A DNA stretch of 50,482 bases from Candidatus Krumholzibacteriota bacterium. Its GTDB lineage: Bacteria > Krumholzibacteriota > Krumholzibacteriia > JAJRXK01. Of the stretch, positions 24,599 to 34,100 are shown one piece after another. The position numbers and the translations under genes were made by a program. The stretch spans positions 1 through 50,482 of the forward strand of contig JAJRXK010000008.1 of NCBI GenBank assembly GCA_024276305.1, given 5' to 3'. Under the pieces are notes generated by a model, which searched no databases, was not told where the DNA came from, and was given only the letters and a program-made list of their open reading frames with translations. The number at the start of each line of letters is the position of its first letter. Position 1 is the first letter of the stretch.

Positions 24599-25594
24599 AT
24601 GGTTCGTTTCTTGGTGCTTTGGGTTCTAGTCTTGGTTGCAACCGAAACTCTCGCGGCCACCGGAAAACGCGGCGAACGTATGAACGTGCGCTTTCTCTTT
24701 TCCATTGAAGGCGTGGGTGGTCGCGGAAACAGATTGAGATCGCCACGCGATCTGTTCTTCGATCGAAAGTCTGGAGAGCTGTATATCGCAGACGCGGGCC
24801 TGGCCGCGATCCTGGTTTTCAACCGGGAGGGGACGTTTCTTCAGAACATTCCGGCACGAGGCCCGGAGGGAGTCCCGATGCTTGTGGCGACCGACGACGA
24901 AGGGCGCATCTATGTCGGGCACAATCGCAGTGCAAGAATCTCGATCTTCGATTATCGCGGTGAGCTCTTCGACGTTCTCGAACTGCCGGGGACGGTTGAT
25001 CTTCCCGGAAGCACCGTACGACCTTTCCTGTTGACCCGTGCATCGAATGGTCGCGTCGTCGCGATGAAGACTCGTGGCGGTTTGGTGGAAGTGGATCCCT
25101 ACGGCGAGACATCAAGAGAGATTCCTCTGGCCTTGCCCGATGGGCCTGCGGTGGTGCAGGGCATGACCTGCGATCTTCGTGGGAACTACTACTTCACGGA
25201 CATGCGGCCGGCCTCGATCGTTCGATGGAACCAGGACGAAGGAAGCGTTCTTCGCTTCGGCAAAGCCGGAGTGATCTATGGCCAACTCTCCCGGCCTCAG
25301 GGCGTCGCGGTGGATTCGACCGGCCACGTCTTCGTCACCAGTCTCATCCGCAACAACGTGCTCTGTTATGACGAGCGGGGAGACTTTGTGGAAGAGTTCG
25401 GGAGCATTGGGCGCGAGTACGGTCACTTCTACATGCCGACCAGAATCGTGTCCGACGGAAGTGCACGACTCTATGTCCTCGAGGAGGCGCTGCGACGGGT
25501 ACAGGTCTTCGAGGTGTCGTTTCCTGAGGAGTCGGTGAAGAGTCCGCGCCTCGGTCCGGCATCGACCGACGCCGAATCTACACTCGGTCGATGA
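24599..25594 (+). CDS. Secreted NHL-repeat propeller protein, divergent from the OmcS-like gene
   Basis: This protein has about 331 residues with signal peptide MVRFLVLWVLVLVATETLAA. About six NHL blades follow: SPRDLFFDRKSGELYIADAG, VPMLVATDDEGRIYVGHN, RPQGVAVDSTGHVFVTSL and MPTRIVSDGSARLYVLEEA. It has no heme motif. The start is taken at ATG 24599 because it opens directly into a signal peptide and has GGGGA upstream; ATG 24560 in the same frame is possible. In Geobacter, as I recall, an NHL-repeat gene lies beside omcS, and the same pairing here supports a filament-assembly or anchoring role. Its 3' end overlaps the convergent heme O synthase gene by 17 bases. Confidence 0.8.
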   Translation: MVRFLVLWVLVLVATETLAATGKRGERMNVRFLFSIEGVGGRGNRLRSPRDLFFDRKSGELYIADAGLAAILVFNREGTFLQNIPARGPEGVPMLVATDDEGRIYVGHNRSARISIFDYRGELFDVLELPGTVDLPGSTVRPFLLTRASNGRVVAMKTRGGLVEVDPYGETSREIPLALPDGPAVVQGMTCDLRGNYYFTDMRPASIVRWNQDEGSVLRFGKAGVIYGQLSRPQGVAVDSTGHVFVTSLIRNNVLCYDERGDFVEEFGSIGREYGHFYMPTRIVSDGSARLYVLEEALRRVQVFEVSFPEESVKSPRLGPASTDAESTLGR

Positions 25595-26426
25595 CCAGGA
25601 CTCCCAGCAGAACCGGCAGGTAGATCAGAGTCACCAGGAAGTAGCGGCGGGCCCACAGAATGCTTGCGGTTTCGAAGATCCCCCACAGAGTTCCCACGAT
25701 CGCGGTCGAAGCCAGGAGAGTTGCGGTCAGCGCGTAGAGAACTCCACCAATTCCGAAGTAGAGGGGAAGCATGGTGGCGACCACGAGGCCCATGCAAGTT
25801 CCGAGCATGTGCCACAGACTTGCACGATCGCCATATTCGACGGGGAGCACCTTCAGTCCGGCTCGGGCGTACTCGTCGCGACGGAACATCGAGATGGCGA
25901 TGAAGTGCGGGATCTGCCAGAGAAACAGGATCGCAAACAATGCCAGCGCGGGGGGATCGAGGCGGCCGGTGACCGCGGTCCAACCCATCAGCACGGGAGT
26001 CGCGCCGGGGATGGCGCCGACGTAGACCGCGGCAACGCTGCGTTGCTTCATGGGAGTGTAGACGAGGACATAGATCAGCCAAGCTCCGAGGCCGAGGGCA
26101 CCGGTGAGCAGATTGACCTTCCACGCGAGGACCGGAATCGCGAAGGCCCCCACCACTCCGCCGAAAATCGCCGCCTCGCGGACCCTCATCCGGCCGGTGG
26201 CCAGGGGTCGATCCGCGGTGCGAGTCATGAGCGGGTCGACGTCCCGTTCCAGAATCTGATTGAAGACCGAACTCGAAGCCACGATGAGGGTGGTCAGGAC
26301 CAAGGTCGCCAGAGTGTCCCCGTGGGAGAGCTGGCCGGGCGCCAGCAGAATTCCGGCTCCGGTGGTGAAGATGACCAGCGAGGCCAGGCGCGGCTTGGTC
26401 AGGAGTACGAGGTCGTGCGGGCGCAT
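25578..26426 (-). CDS. ctaB: Protoheme IX farnesyltransferase (heme O synthase)
   Basis: This UbiA-superfamily membrane protein has 282 residues and about nine helices. It adds a farnesyl group to heme B to make heme O for terminal oxidases. The first Asp-rich prenyl-diphosphate site is in NQILERDVDPLMTRTADRPL. The second conserved block, YTPMKQRSVAAVYVGAIPGA, and WQIPHFIAISM are typical of CtaB/CyoE. No oxidase subunit lies nearby. The stop is TAG, and the gene overlaps the convergent NHL gene tail-to-tail. Ribosome binding is weak (GAGAAGC). Confidence 0.93.
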   Translation of the reverse strand: MRPHDLVLLTKPRLASLVIFTTGAGILLAPGQLSHGDTLATLVLTTLIVASSSVFNQILERDVDPLMTRTADRPLATGRMRVREAAIFGGVVGAFAIPVLAWKVNLLTGALGLGAWLIYVLVYTPMKQRSVAAVYVGAIPGATPVLMGWTAVTGRLDPPALALFAILFLWQIPHFIAISMFRRDEYARAGLKVLPVEYGDRASLWHMLGTCMGLVVATMLPLYFGIGGVLYALTATLLASTAIVGTLWGIFETASILWARRYFLVTLIYLPVLLGVLVIDRV

Positions 26427-26527
26427 GCTTCTCGGGAGGGATGGGGGCAGGGCATCAGCTGTGATTTTGTGATCTTCGGACCAGAGTAGGGCAGATGGCC
26501 GCGGGTGGCAAGCGAGGCACGCCCAAA

Positions 26528-26554
26528 GCCGCTCCCCGGAATTCGAGGAGCGGC
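26528..26554 (-). terminator. Terminator hairpin after the ferredoxin gene
   Basis: GCCGCTCC (26528-26535) pairs with GGAGCGGC (26547-26554). On the minus strand the hairpin is followed by TTTGGGC. It lies 77 bases past the final TGA at 26631, consistent with the ferredoxin transcript extending beyond the internal TAG. Confidence 0.5.
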
Positions 26555-26630
26555 CAGCCGAAGCAGATTGCAGTCAGGATCTTGACCGCTTGTCCGAAGG
26601 CATTTCTGCCCCGAGTGGTCCGAACCCGGC

Positions 26631-26966
26631 TCAGGGATAGGTGGGCAAGGTGCCTTCGGCTTCCATGGTCTGGAGTTCGTCGAGTGGTTTGGCGGTGTCC
26701 AGCTCGTCGATCTTCTCGTCGATGGTCTCGAAGTTCTAGCACTCGTCCGCGTTGATCTGCGTGAAGTGAGCCCACTTCTCCGGGACCTCGTCCTCGGGAT
26801 AGATCGCTTCGACGGGACAAGCCGGGACGCAGGCGTCGCAGTCGATGCAGGTCTCGGGGTTGATGTAGAGCATGCGTGGACCTTTGTGGAACGCTTCCAC
26901 GGGGCACACCTCGGCACAGTCGGTGTAGCGGCAGTCCACGCAATACTGAGTCACCACATAGGTCAT
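26631..26966 (-). CDS. 7Fe/8Fe-type ferredoxin, interrupted by an in-frame TAG
   Basis: This is a ferredoxin of the FdxA type. The first cluster ligands are in TQYCVDCRYTDCAEVCPVEA, and a second classical CIDCDACVPACPVEAIYPED motif follows. This pattern usually binds one [3Fe-4S] and one [4Fe-4S] cluster for low-potential electron transfer. The frame meets TAG at 26736-26738 after residue 76 (INADEC). It then continues coherently for 34 residues (NFETIDEKIDELDTAKPLDE and on) to TGA at 26631. The full 111 codons equal the usual family length (about 107), whereas 76 is short. The stop replaces a position usually Lys or Glu. GAGGGAG precedes ATG 26966. The metal-binding part lies before the stop, so a truncated product might still fold. 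Confidence 0.82.
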
Positions 26967-27397
26967 CTCGACTCCCTCTTCCTTCAGGGTTGTCGTGGAA
27001 TCGTGCGCGCCTGGCCCTCTGGACTTCGCAGGGGGAGAACCCGCGGGGAGGCGCCGCCTTCTGGGAAATGGTATGGACCAGATCCGAGGCGGATGCAAGC
27101 GCGGATCGACTCCGAGCGGCCCAGGGAGCGGCGGCCGTGGTGGTGGAAGGGATCCGCGCTGGTGGGGGCTTCGGTCGGCAGGGGTCTGCAGTTCCTTTCG
27201 AGGGCGGGGCCTTCCCCAGAGTATCCGAGGGGCGGAGGCGAGTCGGTGGGAGGCGGGTCTCTCCGCGCCGGATCGGCCAATTGTGATACAATCAGCGAAG
27301 CACCGTCCTCCGGTGCGCTCTACCGATCCGGAGATCGGCGTCTCGACTCGGGCGCCGGTCGTCCGACGGTCCCTTGCCCGAGGAAGACTCTTCCGTG
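26967..27397. promoter_or_regulatory. Divergent 431-base intergenic region with an extended -10 element
   Basis: This is gene-free between the ferredoxin and the pentaheme surface protein. TGATACAAT (27284-27292) is a good extended -10 (TGnTACAAT) pointing toward the cytochrome, about 100 bases before its ATG. The same bases form an inverted repeat ATTGT-GAT-ACAAT (27280-27292), so a regulator could sit on the promoter. The rest is G-rich with nothing recognised. Confidence 0.45.
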
Positions 27398-30337
27398 ATG
27401 AATTCGGTGTCTCGTACTGCTGCCACGCTCGGCTGCGTGGTTCTCCTGGGAATCGTGAGTGGGTCGGCCCCTGCTTTCGCACAGATCGTTCTGCCGGGGA
27501 CTCAGCCCAATGAACTCCAGAACTGGCCCCTGAAAAGGCCGTCGGAATGCCGGACCTGCCACGGAGACTATGTCTTCGGACGCGATTACGAGCCCTTCGA
27601 TTCCTGGTCGGGAACGATGATGGCCAATGCGGGCCGCGACCCCCTGTTCTGGGCAGCGGTGGACATCGCGAACCAGGATTCTCCCGGAGTGGGAGAACTC
27701 TGCATCCGCTGTCATAGTCCGCGAGGGTGGCTCGAGGGCCGCAGCTCGGTGGCCGATGGGAGCGCGCTCATCGGCTATCCCGACGAGATCGACAACGATT
27801 TCGATGGAGTCGAATGTCATTTCTGCCACCGCATGTACGAGGGTCCCACCGGGACGCCATTTCAACAGAATGGTCAGTATTGGATCGACGATGGCACGCC
27901 GACCCAGGAACCGCCGCGGCGCGGGCCCTTCCAGAACGCCTTTGCCCCGCATCCCTGGCAGTATTCGACCTACACCACCTCGAGTGAATTCTGTGGAACC
28001 TGCCACGATCTCAAGAGCCCCCTGGTCAAGCTCCTCGACGAGAACGGGGCGAACACGGGTTTGGATTTTCCCGAGCAGCTGACCTACACCGAGTGGGCGA
28101 ACAGCGCGTTCGCCACCGAGGGAACCAGCTGCCAGGATTGCCACATGCCCGCTCCCTCGGTCACTCCGGCCTACGCCTGCGACTCCTTCAATCCTCCTCG
28201 ACCTGATGTGGCGGGAGGCGATCCCGAGCCGGTTTCTCGGCACGACCTGACCGGCGCGAACACCTTCATTCCCCGGGTCCTCGATGGAGAATACGGAGCA
28301 CTTCTGGGTCGCAGTGCGGCCTACCAGGCGACCATCGCTCGCGCGATCGACATGTTGCAGACCAAGTCCGCGACCCTGGTGATGACTCCGCCAACCTGGG
28401 CGGTGGAGTCGGACACCATGCAGATCGATTTGAGGGTGACCAATCTGACCGGGCACAAGCTTCCGACCGGTTATCCCGAGGGAAGGCGGATGTGGATCGA
28501 AGTGGTGGCGACCGATGCTCTCGGCACTCCCTTCTTCAGTTCTGGACTCTACGACACCACGACTGCCACCTTGGTTTCGGATGCTCAACTGCGGACCTAC
28601 AAGACCGAGCACGGAGTCGAGGGGGAGGGGACGGGATTCCATCTGGTGCGGAACAACCGCATCTTCTCCGACACCCGGATTCCCCCCAGAGGGTTTCGCC
28701 CGGTTCCCGGGAGTGAGCCGGTGGGGCGCGTCTATCCCCCCCAGCCCGACAGCACCCTGGCGTATTGGGACGACGTGAGCTACCGGATCCCGGTTCCGGC
28801 GGGAGTGCAGGGACCGGTCAACGTCAGCGCTCGACTCTTCTATCAGACCTCCTCGCGCGACTACATCGAGTTCCTGCGCGACCAGAATGTGAGTGGACCG
28901 GATCCCAAGGATCGCAACTATCCCCTGGCTCCGAGTCGGGGCCAGAAGATCTACGACCTCTGGGCCCAGTACGGGCGCAGTGAGCCCGTGGAGATGGTCA
29001 ACGACGCCGCGACCATTGCGGTCACCCAGGCGCCACCCAATGTCAGCAGCCTCGGTGCGGCGCACGGACACAATCGCGTGGTGCTGAGCTGGCAGCTTCC
29101 ACCGGCGGCGGTGGGGGTCAAGATCCTGCGGGCCGATTGGCTCGACTATCCCGAATTCGGAAGTACCGGAGGGGGAGGAGCGACCATGCCGGTGCCCCTG
29201 GATCGCCTCGGGGATGCCCTGGCGGCGGGATGGACCGAGGTCTACGACGGGAGTGCGGCTTCGTTCACGGATTCGGTCTTCACCAACGCGGGGCGCACCG
29301 TGGCGACCTATGCGGCGTATGCCTACGACGCCAATGGAATCTTCGCGCGGACGACCCCTCAGAGTCAGGCCCGAGCCACCAGCTACGAGCTGGGCGATCT
29401 GGGCCAAGTGGGAATGAGCCAGGCCTACGATGGCAAGGTCGATGGGGCCCAGGACCTCCCCAAATTCAGTTTGGCGTACGGGACTCTGGAGGGAGAAGCT
29501 GGATTCGATGCCGAGGTGGACATCGCTCCGACGGACGATGGAAGTCGCAGCGGCCTTCCCCAACCCGATGATCGCATCGATTTCCAGGACTTGGTGCTCT
29601 TCGCTCAACAATTCGGAGTCGGCACTCCTCAGGCCAAGTCTGGGCCGGGTTCCCCTCCGATCGAGCGGGGACCGGTGGTCCTTCGAGTGCGCGCGCCCCG
29701 ATTCGATGGACAGAAAACCGAAGTGGACATCGAAGTCCTCCGGGGCGGTCGAGGTCTGCGCGCCCTTCACCTGCACTTCGATCTGCCGTCGGATCGATCG
29801 CTGGTCGCGGTGCGCGCCGGCGCAGCACTGCCATCCAGCGCCTTCTTCGCTCCCTCGCGAAGGGGGGCTTCGGACGCGGTGGATCTGGCGGTGCTCGGAC
29901 CCCAGGCGACCATCGCTTCGACGGGAACGATCTTGCGCTTGGTGTTCCGAGGCTCGCTCCCCGCACTGGTGGTCGACGAAGTCGATGCTCGGGGAGTGGA
30001 CGGCGCGAGGCTCGACGTCTCAGTCGAAGGAGGAGCAGTGCCGGGGTTGGGCTCGAGGGCCAGACTCGAACTCTCGGAGAGCGTTCCCAATCCCTTCAAT
30101 CCGCGGACTCGGGTCGACTTGCATCTGCGCGAGGACAGCCGAGTGCAGGCGGCGATCTACGACGTGGCCGGAAGGCGAATCACGGTTCTGGTCGATGGAG
30201 AACTGTCGGCCGGTACGCATCCGCTGGTGTGGACGGGAATCGACGACCGAGGAGGCGCGGTCGCGAGCGGGGTCTACATCCTTCGCGTGATGGCCGAAGG
30301 CGAATCGGCGACCCGCCGCATGGTGCTCGTCCGATGA
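27398..30337 (+). CDS. Secreted pentaheme cytochrome with dockerin-like and FlgD-like domains
   Basis: This protein has 979 residues with a signal peptide ending APAFAQ. The cytochrome head spans about 30-260, with five CXXCH motifs at about 51, 102, 140, 199 and 245; it resembles the cytochrome c554/c-prime family (SECRTCHGDY, LCIRCHSPRGW, VECHFCHRMY). A beta-sandwich region (about 330-560), a fibronectin-like part and a dockerin-like segment (about 664-745) follow. The last has two Asp/Asn loops, YDGKVDGAQD and DDGSRSGLPQPDDRIDFQD. The final part is a FlgD-like Ig sorting domain (about 890-979). It is probably displayed outside the cell. The start ATG 27398 has GAGGAAG upstream. The next gene starts 11 bases later. 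Confidence 0.83.
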   Translation: MNSVSRTAATLGCVVLLGIVSGSAPAFAQIVLPGTQPNELQNWPLKRPSECRTCHGDYVFGRDYEPFDSWSGTMMANAGRDPLFWAAVDIANQDSPGVGELCIRCHSPRGWLEGRSSVADGSALIGYPDEIDNDFDGVECHFCHRMYEGPTGTPFQQNGQYWIDDGTPTQEPPRRGPFQNAFAPHPWQYSTYTTSSEFCGTCHDLKSPLVKLLDENGANTGLDFPEQLTYTEWANSAFATEGTSCQDCHMPAPSVTPAYACDSFNPPRPDVAGGDPEPVSRHDLTGANTFIPRVLDGEYGALLGRSAAYQATIARAIDMLQTKSATLVMTPPTWAVESDTMQIDLRVTNLTGHKLPTGYPEGRRMWIEVVATDALGTPFFSSGLYDTTTATLVSDAQLRTYKTEHGVEGEGTGFHLVRNNRIFSDTRIPPRGFRPVPGSEPVGRVYPPQPDSTLAYWDDVSYRIPVPAGVQGPVNVSARLFYQTSSRDYIEFLRDQNVSGPDPKDRNYPLAPSRGQKIYDLWAQYGRSEPVEMVNDAATIAVTQAPPNVSSLGAAHGHNRVVLSWQLPPAAVGVKILRADWLDYPEFGSTGGGGATMPVPLDRLGDALAAGWTEVYDGSAASFTDSVFTNAGRTVATYAAYAYDANGIFARTTPQSQARATSYELGDLGQVGMSQAYDGKVDGAQDLPKFSLAYGTLEGEAGFDAEVDIAPTDDGSRSGLPQPDDRIDFQDLVLFAQQFGVGTPQAKSGPGSPPIERGPVVLRVRAPRFDGQKTEVDIEVLRGGRGLRALHLHFDLPSDRSLVAVRAGAALPSSAFFAPSRRGASDAVDLAVLGPQATIASTGTILRLVFRGSLPALVVDEVDARGVDGARLDVSVEGGAVPGLGSRARLELSESVPNPFNPRTRVDLHLREDSRVQAAIYDVAGRRITVLVDGELSAGTHPLVWTGIDDRGGAVASGVYILRVMAEGESATRRMVLVR

Positions 30338-30347
30338 GAGGGGAATC

Positions 30348-31166
30348 ATGAACTACAGGCATCTCTTCGGCTGTGCGCTATCGGGCCTCCTTCTCTGGGG
30401 CAGCCTCTGGGCCAGCGATGCGCGCGGCGCGACTCTCTCGACCTCCACTCCCACGCCGAGCCTGGCGGTGGGAGACACCCTGGTGGTGACTCTCTCCGTC
30501 GACGCGGGTGCTCCCGCTCTGGGATGCTTCGCCTTCTCTCTGGATTACGACCCTGCGCTTCTTCGCTTCGTGGATGCGGTCGAGGGCAGCCTCTTCGCAT
30601 CTGCGACCGACCCCACCTTCTTCGGCGTGGGCTTGGACAGCCTCGGGAGGGAAGTCGTTTCCGATTGTGTGTTGGGCTTTGGAACCTCGGTTCCGGCGCC
30701 GGGGAATCTGGCGATCCTGCGCTTCGAGACCCAGACCTCGGGTTTGGCTCAACTGCGTTACCGCGATGTCATTCTCCGGGATGTGAATCGAGCGGTCATT
30801 GCCCCCGTGACCTGGGATTCGTTGACCGTCGCGGTGGGAGTGACGGCCGCCAATCCCGCCCTTCCGAGTCGAATCTACCTCTTGGCCTCGCCGAACCCCT
30901 CCCGAGGCCTGAGCCGGATCGGTCTCTGGGACTCGCAGGGGCAGCGGGTGAAGATCTCGTCGAGATCACCCTCTGGTCGGCCCGGACTGACGATCTTCGA
31001 TGTGGCCGGCCGTCGGGTACGATCGTTGCCCTTCGATCCCGAGGCCGCGGTGGTGCAGTGGGATGGGCGCGATGGAATGGGGGCCAAAGTAGCTGGAGGC
31101 CTCTACTTCGCGGTTCTGGACCTCGGGGGAAGGACTTTCCGGGCCAAGGTCGCTCGCCTTGACTGA
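30348..31166 (+). CDS. Secreted cohesin-like protein with FlgD-like C-terminal domain
   Basis: This protein has 272 residues: a signal peptide (about 1-28), then a cohesin-like beta-sandwich (about 29-170). The cohesin hallmarks are VGDTLVVTLSVDAG, the FAFSLDYDPALLRFVDA strand and a late NLAILRFET strand. A linker and a FlgD-like Ig domain (RIYLLASPNPSRGLS ... GGLYFAVL) complete it. Cohesins bind dockerin domains, and genes on both sides encode dockerin-like segments, so a surface-attached receptor is a reasonable inference. AGGGG precedes the ATG. It is cotranscribed with both neighbours by spacing. Confidence 0.8.
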   Translation: MNYRHLFGCALSGLLLWGSLWASDARGATLSTSTPTPSLAVGDTLVVTLSVDAGAPALGCFAFSLDYDPALLRFVDAVEGSLFASATDPTFFGVGLDSLGREVVSDCVLGFGTSVPAPGNLAILRFETQTSGLAQLRYRDVILRDVNRAVIAPVTWDSLTVAVGVTAANPALPSRIYLLASPNPSRGLSRIGLWDSQGQRVKISSRSPSGRPGLTIFDVAGRRVRSLPFDPEAAVVQWDGRDGMGAKVAGGLYFAVLDLGGRTFRAKVARLD

Positions 31167-31178
31167 GCGGCGAGCAAG

Positions 31179-34100
31179 ATGGAGCAGATGATGCACGGAA
31201 AGATGCGGGCGATCCCTCTGCTGGGGGCGTGTTTGGTGGCGATGTCGACGGTGGCCGGCGCGGCGAGCTGGCCCGTGGGCTTCGACCGTCTCGCGGTGGC
31301 TCCGACCGCGACCCTGACCCAGCCGGTGGCCCTCGCCTTTGCCCCTGACGGCAGGATTTTCGTCGCCGAACGAAGGGGAACCATCCAGGTATTGATTCCC
31401 GATCCCAACGCGGTCGATTCGCGGGTCGACTACCTTCAGGCCCCGGTTCCGTTTCTCGACATCCAAGCCGAGGTTCTCAACCACTGGGACCGTGGATTGT
31501 TGGGAATGGCTCTGGACCCCGATTTCGATACGAATCATTGGCTCTACTTCGCCTACATGGTCGAGACCGCACCCGACTCCGTGGATCAGTATCAATACTC
31601 CTACACGCGAGTGGAACGAGTGCAGGTGGCGGCTGCCGATTCGAATCTGGCCGACATGGCGACCCGTCAGGTGCTCATCGGATCGACTTGGACCACCGGC
31701 ATCACCTCGGCTCACCTCTCCCACACCACCGGACGCCTGCTCTTCGGCGATGACAAGACTCTCCTCATCGCCCACGGAGACGGAGCTCACTTCAACGGCA
31801 ACGACGCGGGTGGCCGCGACCCCGAGCAGTTCCTGCCCGGTCGCAGCGATCCCCTCGAAGATGTGGGGGCCTTCCGGGCTCAGTATCTGGGATCGATGTC
31901 GGGAAAGGTGCTGAGGGTGGACAAGGACACCGGCCAGGGATTGCCGAGCAATCCCTGGTACGACCCGGTGAATCCCTCGAGCGCGCAGTCGAGGACCTGG
32001 GCGATGGGTCTGAGGAATCCCTATCGCATGGAGATCGTCCGAGGAAGCGGTTCGACCAATCCCGCCGATGGCAATCCCGGTCGTCTCTACATCGGCGATG
32101 TCGGCTATGAGAACTGGGAGGAGGTGAATGTCTGTGATGGCGGAGAGAATTTCGGCTGGCCGTGCTACGAGGGTTCGGCCGCGCACACCGGATACCAAGG
32201 ACTGACTCCGACCCACAGTGGGTGCCCCCCCGACAATTCGGGGATGACCCCGCCCCTCCTGGAATGGCCGCACTCCGGACGGCCCTGGGATTCTGCGCCC
32301 CTCGCCGGTCTGGTCGGGAATGCCGCCACCGGGGCAGCCCTCCATGCGGGGAAGAACTACCCGCTCGCCTACCGCAACCTGCTCTACTTCTGCGACTACA
32401 CTCGCAACTGGATCACCGCGGTCCGTCTCGACGGGACGGGGAGCCCGGTGGAGCTCGTGCCCTTCGGTTCGAGTTTGGGCCAACCGGTGGAGTTGCGATT
32501 CGACCCGCAGTCGAAGGATCTCTTCTATCTTTCGTACCAGGACAATCGGATCTATCGCTTCGCATACTCCGGCCCCACCGGAGCGGGAGTCGATCCTGCC
32601 GTTCCTTCTGGGCTTTCGGGTACGCCGGGCCTCGGAGTGGTCGATCTGACCTGGAACGCATCGCTCGAACTCGATGTGGCGGGTTACAACGTCTATCGCT
32701 CCGAGGATGGCGGAAGTAGCTGGAGTGCACTGAATACCACCCCGGTCACCGTGCCGAGATACACCGATACCGGGGGCACCACTCCCATTCTCCCGGGGCA
32801 GATCTACCACTACGCCGTAGAGGCCGTGGACGACGAATTGCCTTCGCAGTCGAGTGGAATGAGCACTCCGGTTGCGGTCGCGGTGACCTCCAAGGCTTGG
32901 GATTGGTACCTTCCTTTCCCCGGCGCGAGTTTCGCGTTGGATCGTTCTCCGGCGCCCTTCCCGCGGACCATCCACCTGGATGATCCGTCGAATCTCAACT
33001 TCGACCACTGGACCACCGCCGACCGCGCGCCACAGCTGAGACGCTATGGAGTGAGCGGTGACTTCACCCTCGAGACTGCCATTTCGCTGATCAACTCCAC
33101 GACCAACAAACTCTTTCAAACCGGTCTGACCGTGGGTTTCGATCAATTCGATCTGTTCTATTGGGGCATCTACCGGGGCACCAACCTCAGGGTCGAGCGG
33201 ACCGGCGGTGCGGTGGTGGCATCGATTCCCTACACCTCGTCGTCGGTGTGGCTGCGCATCGTGCGGACCGGCAACGACTATTCCTTCGAATACCGGGCGG
33301 TCGAGACCGATCCCTGGACCGTCGCGGCGACCCAGACCACCACCACGCCCCTCCAATTCGTGGGGTATATCTGCAAGACTTGGGAGACCAGTGTTCCCTT
33401 CGATCTCCGCATCGACCACTTGGCCCTCAACGAACTCCCTCCGGTCGCGTCCGCGGGGGCTTCACCCCTCAATGGACCGACCCCGCTGACGGTGAACTTC
33501 TCGAGTGCCTCCTTCGATCCGGATGGGGATCTGCTCTTCCACGATTGGGACTTCGGAGATGGCACGACTTCGACGGAAGTCGCGCCCTCCCACAGCTACG
33601 GCAATGTGGGGACCTATCCCGTGGTCCTCGCGGTCACCGACGCGGTGGGATTGGTGAGCCGGGACACCCTCAGCGTCGTGGCCGAGGGCAATCACGCTCC
33701 GGTGGCGACGATCACCGCGCCTCTGGAGGGCTTCGAATTCATCGCCCCGGACTCGGCCCTGACCGTGGTGGGTCAGGGGAGCGACGCGGAGGATCCCCCC
33801 GACAGTCTCATCTATAGTTGGAGCGTCGATCTTCTCGACAACGGTCTTCGAAGTCCGGCCTATCTCAATCCGCCTCCGGGAGCTGCATCGGCCTTCGTTC
33901 CCGCGACGTCGGGAGGAGTCGAACTCGATCTGATCCTCACGGTGACGGATAGCGGCGGGTTGAGCGCGACCGATACGGTGAGGGTCGTGGATGCCTCCGT
34001 GGCGCCGGCTCCGGTCTTCGAATTGCGGGCGGCGTTGGTCGATGGGGTGGCGCCGCCGGTGGTTCCCTCCGCCCCGCTCTCGTGGACCAATCTTCAGCAG

